A DNA stretch of 64,000 bases from Ovis canadensis (lineage: Eukaryota > Chordata > Mammalia > Artiodactyla > Bovidae), in assembly GCF_042477335.2 (NCBI RefSeq), contig NC_091255.1, positions 26,080,501 to 26,144,500 of the forward strand. Direction: 5' to 3'. Under the pieces are notes generated by a model. That model was not told the origin of the DNA and did no database searches. It saw nothing but the letters and a program-made list of their open reading frames with translations. This document shows, in pieces, positions 43,250 to 64,000 of this stretch. The translations under genes and the position numbers were made by a program. Each line of letters starts with the position of its first letter. Position 1 is the stretch's first letter.

Positions 43250-43561
43250 CTGTGAGGGGAAAAACAAGATGGTTCTCAGCATCAGGCGGGGCTCGCGCCG
43301 CGCTCCTCCGCCCCGGCCTCGGCGGCCGCGGCCCCAACCCCGCGCCCGGGGCCTTCCCCGGTTGACACGGCCCCGCCCGCGTCCCCGCGCCGCAACCCCG
43401 GCCTCTCCACTGCGGCACCGGCACCCGCTCCCGCCGCGGTCCGGATGGCAGCGCGGGGGCCCGGGCGCCGGCGGAGGCGGCCGGGGACCCCGCCTCGACA
43501 CCGCGCGCGGCCGCGGCCCCGGTCTCCTGGGGGCAGCGGGCGGCCCGAGGGGCAGGCTTAC
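43250..43561 (-). other. CDK5R1: Inferred CDK5R1 5'UTR intron (312 bp)
   Basis: On the transcript strand the donor GCTCG|GTAAGC (GT at 43560-43561) and acceptor TTTTTCCCCTCACAG|ATCC (AG at 43250-43251) are both strong. The human gene is also described with a non-coding first exon. The intron is inferred, without transcript evidence. Confidence 0.6.
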
Positions 43562-43900
43562 CGAGCAGGTGGCTCCGGCGCTCCGCACCTTCCGCAATGC
43601 GCGCCGCGGCTCAGCGCCGCGGTCCCGGGGCTCGGCGGGGCTCGCGCGCGGCGGCGGCGGCTCGGGAGCTTCTGTCCAAGGTTCTGCAGGCGCTGCGGCC
43701 CCGCCCCCCGCTCGGCCGCCTTCGCCGCCGCCGCCGCCGCGCCCGCGCCCGCCCCGGCGCGCACCTCAGCGGCCTCCCTCTCGGGCGCGCGCGCGCGGCC
43801 CACGCGCCGGCCGGGCCTGGTCTCACCCGGGAGCCGGGGCCGCCGCCGTGCTCAGCACGAGCGGCGCGCGGTGCGGGCAGCGACGCGGCCGCGAGCCCCG
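43562..43900 (-). other. CDK5R1: Inferred CDK5R1 non-coding exon 1 (5' end uncertain)
   Basis: Runs upstream from the inferred donor through very CpG-rich sequence. The right boundary (transcription start) is a guess; no TATA box stands out. It contains a short CGG-type repeat (43724-43740 on the transcript strand) and an alternating GC run near 43783-43796. No ATG on the transcript strand. Confidence 0.4.
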
Positions 43901-44280
43901 GGCGCCTCTCTACTCGCCGCGCCCCATCCAGGACCCGGACTCTGGCGGCGAGGACTCACGGCACCTCCCCGCCCCGCCCCGCGGGGCCGCCCCCTCCTCG
44001 CACTGCTCACCGCCCGCTCGGCGCTGCCGCGCCAGCAGCAGCCCGGCCGCGTGAGACTCGGGAGCGCACCGCGCAGCTGAGCTCGGGCGGGTGGGGAGCG
44101 CCGGGAGGGGAGGGCTGGGGCGGGGCCGGGGAGCGACCCCGCCCGCCGCCCCGCCCAGACACGTGCTGCCTTTGTTCCCGCCGCGCCGTCCGCAGCTGCC
44201 GGCGGCGGGGGCGCCCTCGGCCGCGTCCGCGTGCCGGCCGCCTGAGAAACAGTCCACCGAGGCCGGGACCCGAGTAGCCT

Positions 44281-46571
44281 CCTTCCATTTAATGCCCGAG
44301 ATCCCGGGGACAGAAGCTAGGGGACTCAAGGAGCAAGGGCGGGGAGGGGGAGGCCTCAGTGCCACGCGCATCCGGAGGGGACTGTCCCATGAGTTCAGAG
44401 TGCTTTTCCCTCCGAGACCTCTGTTGTCCCATCCGGGTCAATGCCCAGCGCCCAGGTAAGTCTCAGAAATATAGGCCAGAGGCGTAGGCTGCTCCGGGCC
44501 GTCCCACGGAGCTACTTGCCATCCCACACCACACCTGGACAGGGCCCTGAGGCTCCTGGCTCCGTCACTGCCCCAGAGACAGACGAATACTGAGCCCATC
44601 CTGAATGTGACCTCAGAATTTCCACTGGCCCTTTTTATCTGTTACAGTACAACTGAAGCACCTGCTTCAACCAGCCTCTGATCTGCCGACTTAAATATTT
44701 TTCATGCTAAGCGGGCATAAATTGAAGACTCGGTGCTCCTAAAATTATTAAATTCTGAGTCAAATTCTGGTTCTGATAAGAACTTTTCACAAAGAACAAG
44801 AACCCTTCACAACGGCTCTTCACTTGTTACTCTTTTAGTTTGGTTGTAGAGATTGACTCAGATTTCACCACTAACCTGGGAAAGAAGAGAGACTTAAACC
44901 ATATCCTAATTCCAGTTACCACTTCTGGACCTGGTAAGGAAGTGGCAGTCCAGAGATGCCCCGACCACTCCAGCAACCTGTGTCAGCTCTGCCTATTGCC
45001 CTGAGCAGTATTAAAATATGGTGTCACAACAATGCTACATCATCAGAAAGTACTAGAATTTGCTAAAGTACTACCCAGAGTTTTCTCTGTCAATAATGGC
45101 CTGGGTGGCCATACAGTGGAAACACAATGTTTGGTACTCAGGCTACTTCTTGTGGTGCTCTTTAGAAACATCCACAGCAGCTGTCATTTTAGCTTAGAAG
45201 GTAAAGGCTGGCCCTTAGCTTGGTGTGCCCCTCCCTCTGAACGCTCCTCAAGGAACAGCCCCTACCTGCTTTTCTAATGGAGCTGAGCATCAGTCTCCTC
45301 CGGGTCCCTGGCCCAATGACTCTTCGTAAGGCAAAGCTGGACCCCAGCCTTTTTTCATTCTGCCTCTAGTGGAGGCCCGGCTCTTGACTTAGCCTGTGAC
45401 CACATTGCTTTTCCTGTGTCCCCTTCAGATTATGGATGGTTAAGCAGGGAATAAATGCTTTCCACTTTCCCAAATATGCTTTGATTTCTAAGCCTATAAT
45501 CCACCCCTTAGAATTATCTGGATCCACCCTGCTACCTATACATGCAGATTTCAGTTCTAACTATTCCAGTTCATGCTGGGCAGCTCCACTTCACTCCATC
45601 CTATTTCCCAAACCATGATGGGAGCTCGCGTTGGCCTGGGCCTTTTCCAGCCTGGCCACTCTCGTGTCCTCTCTCGCCTTTGTCTCGTCAGCCCTCACCT
45701 AATACCTTCCAAAAGAGCTCTTGGCAGAACTATCCCAACCTCCTCACGTGTGACAGAGGTGAAGTCATGTGTGCAGCAGGGCATGAATGGGATGGCGCTG
45801 CCAGCACACTGGCTGTTGTGACCGAAGAACCCTACAACACTGTCCACCCGGCAGCCCGCTGTTTTGAGGAGCCACACCACTCTGCTCACCCAACCCACCA
45901 CCACCCTCCTCAAGCCCCCATCACTGCTCCAAATGAGAAGAAAGGAAGAGCAACCATCTGCCCGAAACGGCAGAATCAAGGACCCAGGAGGCAGACCCAG
46001 ATGAATGATGCACAGCTGTTTTCTTCCCGCTCTTCACCAGAGAACTGCAGGGAAGCTCTCCAGATCCCACCCCCATCCATCAGCCTCTTTATCCTATAGT
46101 CTGTCTCTAGCTGCCGGAAGGGCCAGCCCGCTTGGGACATGCACTGCTGAGCTAGGATTTCCTGGAGCGTTCCCATGCTCTGCATGCCCCCTTCCCAAGG
46201 AAGGGAGGTCAACGCCCCAGCCAGCCAGCCCCCGAAAGGGTTCCAATAAAGCCGGGCTCAGCCCTGGCTCCTGAGGAAGTCGCGCTTTGTTCTCTCAGGC
46301 ATCACAGAGCAGCATCTAGTGGCCCTTCTGGGCAGCACAGATTACATAACTCTAGCCTGCAGCAGGGTTTCAGACCCAAGGGCCTCAGCCGCTCCCACCG
46401 CCATCAGTATCTCAGTAACACACAAGGAAGCCCTGGCACCGCGAAGCCTAGTGCCAGGGAGGGCCCCTAAGTGAGGGAGCCAGGCCCAGGCTAGCCCATG
46501 GGCCACCCCACCCTCTCAGCTGCACCTGGATGCAGCTTATCGGGGCCTGGGAGAGGAAGCAGTCCTGCGAG
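44281..46571. other. Intergenic DNA upstream of CDK5R1
   Basis: GC content falls quickly after 44.4 kb. The 185-codon frame at 45542-46099 and its overlaps show no domain. No young ruminant repeats are seen in this 2.3 kb, in contrast with the MYO1D intron, which may reflect constraint near the CDK5R1 promoter. Confidence 0.5.
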
Positions 46572-46579
46572 GTCTAGAG

Positions 46580-46893
46580 CAGCGCTGTCTGGAAAACAGT
46601 AATAGTAATGTGAGCCGCAAACACAAGCCAGCGAGTTAATTCAGTATTTTCTAGCAGCCACATTTAAAAAGTGAAACAGGTGAATTTTAATAGTATATTT
46701 TATGTAACCTAATAAATGCACAAAATATTTCAACATATGTAAAAAGGAAGTTGAGCAATGAACTTTTCATTCTTTTTTCACCTTCTTCAAAGTATTCTGG
46801 TTTGTTTACTTTTGCAAGACACCGTTTGAACGAGCCACATTTCAAGGGCTGAACAGCCGCACAGGGCCTGCAGCCACACACTGGGCAGCACAG
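46580..46893. mobile_element. hAT (Charlie-like) DNA transposon remnant with intact TSD
   Basis: Ends are short inverted repeats (left cagcgctgtctgg; right end reads ctgtgctgcccag in reverse). The 314-bp body contains mirrored 'tctagcagccacatttaa' and 'gagccacatttcaag' motifs typical of a non-autonomous hAT family. The 8-bp target duplication gtctagag is perfect at 46572-46579 and 46894-46901; 8-bp duplications are the hAT hallmark. No transposase is encoded. Confidence 0.8.
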
Positions 46894-46901
46894 GTCTAGA
46901 G

Positions 46902-47559
46902 AAGTCAGCAGACACACCGAGGCAGCAGAGGACAGGCTCTGAGCTCCTGGGACTGCCCACGCCTGCTCTGGTCCTGGATCCTTTGGGATATTTTTAAAGC
47001 CCTTTATTGAAGCACAACTCCTCCTCAAGTAAAACTATACAGAGACACCATACTGAAATATGACAGAGAGTGGCTTGGACTGGAGTTGGCAGCTAGAGCT
47101 CACCCCTTCCTCCCAGTGGCCCCAGAGTCCCACAGGAGTCTGAGGAGCAGGATGAAAATCAATGCTTTTGAACAAGATCCAAAAAAAAACTAAAACTAAA
47201 CCACAACTGAATGCCAGGATTCTCCAGGCACCTGCCCTTCTGTTAACTGCAAGTAACCCTCCCACAACTACCCACAGAGGAAACACCATCCTTGCTGTGC
47301 AGGTGAGGAAACAGGTTCATAGGATATTACAACCCAAACCCCATGTCCTCACTGGACCACGAGGCCTTGGAAAAACAAAGATAACTGAGCCCCTGTGCCC
47401 ATTTCAGACCTCACAGACCAACCTTCTCCACATGACCCTGGCTCTAAAGGTCTCCCATGGAGCACATTTGAGACAGCAGAGCTCTGTCCAGTCTCAAGGG
47501 CTACACTGACCTGTCTGGACTTGATCAGAAGCCCTCCAGCACTCAAGAAAGGACACTTT
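46902..47559. other. Intergenic DNA downstream of PSMD11
   Basis: Includes a further minus-strand AATAAA at 47003-47008 that could be a more distal PSMD11 signal. About 47250-47330 has weak MIR-like sequence. No gene recognised. Confidence 0.45.
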
Positions 47560-49140
47560 TTGAAAAAAAAAATTGTTTTTATTGGAACTCATCTGAACAT
47601 CAGATATACCTGGTGTTGGTTAGCAAGAACCGTTTGTACATTTGATATTGATGGTGCCAAAACCAAAACAGTGACTGGACATGATGGGGAAAGATGGTGA
47701 GAACAGAAACCTGATTTTGGAGAGGAAAATAAAAGCCAGTCAGATTCAGTGAGGATGCAAAACCTGGTACAACAAAATCCTTTTACAAAATATAAATTTA
47801 TTACGAAAACCTGGAAGGATAATCTGAGAAAGGGAAAGAAAGATAAAAGGAAGGCAGCAGGAAGGAAGAAGGCAGGAGGCGGCGGAGAGGAAGAAAGAGG
47901 GGAGAGAGGAAATGAGAGGAAGAAGAGAATACAGCTGAGCACAACAGAGGCGCAGAAGCTTACCTGCCCAAATGGCATTAAAGCCTTGCTATATAATCTC
48001 ACCGTAAGACAAAGCATGCGGAAAACAGTGCTCTACCTCCCATCCATCCCATTTCTAAGAGGTAAATAAAGACGCTCCCTGGGAGGGGGACATGAGGTTG
48101 CTCAAAAACCCAACAACGAAAATTCAGAGGAGGGAAAAAAAGAAACCCACACCCCACAGTCTCATTTCCAACGTTCACTGTTTAAAAAAGGAGTAAATCC
48201 ATCTGACAGCAGGAGAGGAGCAGTGGGACGGGAAGAGAAGCTGAAGGGTTTCAGACAGCCTGCCTCCCCTGGGGGCAGAGAAGGAAGGGAAGGAGATCCG
48301 GGGTGGTCGTCTGGCTGGGGAGGGCCGGGGCGAGAAGGAGGGAGAGACAGAAAAGAGCAGAGGAGGGGGGCAATTAAAACACTGACGTCTAACCTAGTTT
48401 ACTGTGTTAAAAAGAGCCACATGCACAGCAGGCCCCTGAGGGCCCACACTGCTCCCCGTGCGGCCACGGTGGGCACGAGCTCCCAGCCACGTCCCATTCC
48501 TTCCCGGGTTGCGCGGAGCCGTGCAGGCGCTGCTGCTGCTGCGGTGGCGGCGGCGGGACCTTCGGCCAGTCTGCTGGGGCCACTGTTGGGGAAGGGCAGG
48601 CGGACGGGCCGTATGGCAGGGGACAGAACACCGAAACGCCTCATTTTCAAATAAAAAAGAAAAGAGCAGTCTATACACAGTTGTTTGTTTTGGTTCGGTA
48701 CAAACAGAATAAAAAGTCGTTACTTTGATGGTCAGGCAAACACCCAATTCGGAAGAAGAGGCAAGGTGACGCCCAGCGGGTGGGTTAGGAGCCCCGGTGG
48801 CTGGTGGAGCGCCTGGCTTGGCGGCCCTCTCCCGGGAGGCAGAGAGCACAGCTTTAGGTAGTGTAAGCCTTTTTCCTTTTATTTAGAATAACCTTTTTTT
48901 TTTCTTTTTCTTTTTTTTTTAAGCAATTTCCCCACTCCCAAGTCGGGCCAGTAAAGATTACATGAAAACTGGCACACCTATCGGCTGGAATACAGATGCA
49001 CCAAATGAGGATTTAAAAACTTTCCGAGCGAAAAGTAGAACAGAAAGAAAAAAGAATCTCCTAGCATTTTCCCCAAAGGTTTCACTCTCCCGCCACACAC
49101 ACTCTCCAAAGGACCGCTACAGATCCAACTCTGCAAGAGA
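47560..49140 (-). other. PSMD11: PSMD11 terminal exon, entirely 3'UTR
   Basis: Begins after the acceptor TCTTCTCTTGCAG at 49141-49153 and extends to the distal polyadenylation signal, about 1.6 kb. It includes a GC-rich patch with (CAG)4 on the transcript strand at about 48530-48545, pyrimidine-rich runs and a purine-rich region near 47820-47930. No interspersed repeat is recognised. Confidence 0.6.
47578..47583 (-). terminator. PSMD11: PSMD11 polyadenylation signal (distal candidate)
   Basis: Minus-strand AATAAA followed by a ten-base T run (transcript strand), a good U-rich downstream element. Other minus-strand AATAAA hexamers lie at 47797-47802 and 48878-48883, so tandem sites are possible. 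Confidence 0.6.
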
Positions 49141-49250
49141 AGACAGAGCAGTGTCAATTGGGGAAGCCGCCCGCGAGGCCACCGGGAGGCGTTCAGTCTC
49201 AGCAGGCAGAAGACAGCGCTGCCCAGGCGGGACCCGGCGCCAGCACTCAC
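49141..49250 (-). other. PSMD11: PSMD11 3'UTR intron (110 bp)
   Basis: The donor GTGAGT (49245-49250) starts immediately after the stop codon TAG. The acceptor is a pyrimidine tract ending TTGCAG (AG at 49141-49142), with a branch-like TTGAC about 27 bases upstream. All signals are near consensus for a short intron. Confidence 0.75.

Positions 49251-64000
<14,750 letters not shown>

Larger units (their letters stand above)
43120..44280 (-). promoter_or_regulatory. CDK5R1: CDK5R1 CpG-island promoter
   Basis: Dense CpG content over more than 1 kb covering the ATG side, the inferred exon 1 and upstream DNA. Clustered GC boxes (Sp-type) occur at about 43970-43990 and 44118-44155. No TATA box seen. 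This fits a TATA-less, broadly initiating promoter for CDK5R1. The right part could also serve an upstream antisense transcript; no gene is recognised there. Confidence 0.75.

Noticed and set aside
42274-43365. 363-codon plus-strand open frame, the longest in the window
   Set aside because: It is the antisense shadow of the CDK5R1 coding sequence in GC-rich DNA; the minus-strand frame matches p35 over its full length.
43233-44277. Several 200-273 codon plus-strand frames over the CDK5R1 promoter
   Set aside because: Arginine/proline/alanine-rich translations of a CpG island; stops are rare there by composition alone.
48978-49250. 90-codon minus-strand frame next to the PSMD11 stop
   Set aside because: It spans the inferred 3'UTR intron and UTR and has no coding signature.

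Overview
This window is mammalian nuclear DNA from a bovid ruminant, most likely cattle, sheep or goat; I cannot tell which. The evidence is the repeat set: Bov-tA and Bov-A2 SINEs, many CHR-type tRNA-derived SINEs, ruminant L1 3' ends and two copies of the RTE-type LINE BovB. The genes are spliced and match human chromosome 17q11.2 (PSMD11 - CDK5R1 - MYO1D), here in the reverse orientation.

Layout. (1) 1-36137 is the last intron of MYO1D (+ strand). It is packed with nested SINEs and LINEs and contains one unexpected GC-rich island at about 13.2-13.76 kb. (2) 36138-36294 is the MYO1D terminal coding exon, followed by a roughly 1.9 kb 3'UTR ending near 38.2 kb. (3) CDK5R1 (p35, the neuronal CDK5 activator) lies on the - strand. 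Its 307-codon CDS is uninterrupted at 42190-43113, the 3'UTR of about 2.7 kb ends near 39.45 kb, and a short 5'UTR intron and a CpG-island promoter lie at 43.1-44.3 kb. (4) About 44.3-47.5 kb is intergenic and holds one hAT-type transposon remnant with an intact 8-bp target duplication. (5) PSMD11 (26S proteasome lid subunit RPN6) lies on the - strand from about 47.56 kb to beyond the right edge. Ten coding exons are present, encoding residues 107-422 of 422; the first 106 codons and the promoter lie outside.

MYO1D and CDK5R1 converge, with their 3' ends about 1.2 kb apart. CDK5R1 and PSMD11 are in tandem. The three genes act in unrelated processes (class I myosin motor, CDK5 activation, proteasome assembly), so the arrangement is conserved synteny and not an operon-like system.

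I found no previously undescribed system. The observations most worth checking are: the PSMD11 stop codon forming the last three bases of an exon, directly abutting a 110-bp 3'UTR intron; an orphan CpG island inside the MYO1D intron carrying an RFX X-box-like palindrome and a Z-DNA-prone inverted repeat; an L1 whose internal segment of about 0.6 kb is inverted in place with short duplications at both joints; and a 28-bp minisatellite grown from the tail of a SINE. Repeat family names come from recalled consensus patterns, not a database search; boundaries of ancient repeats are approximate.
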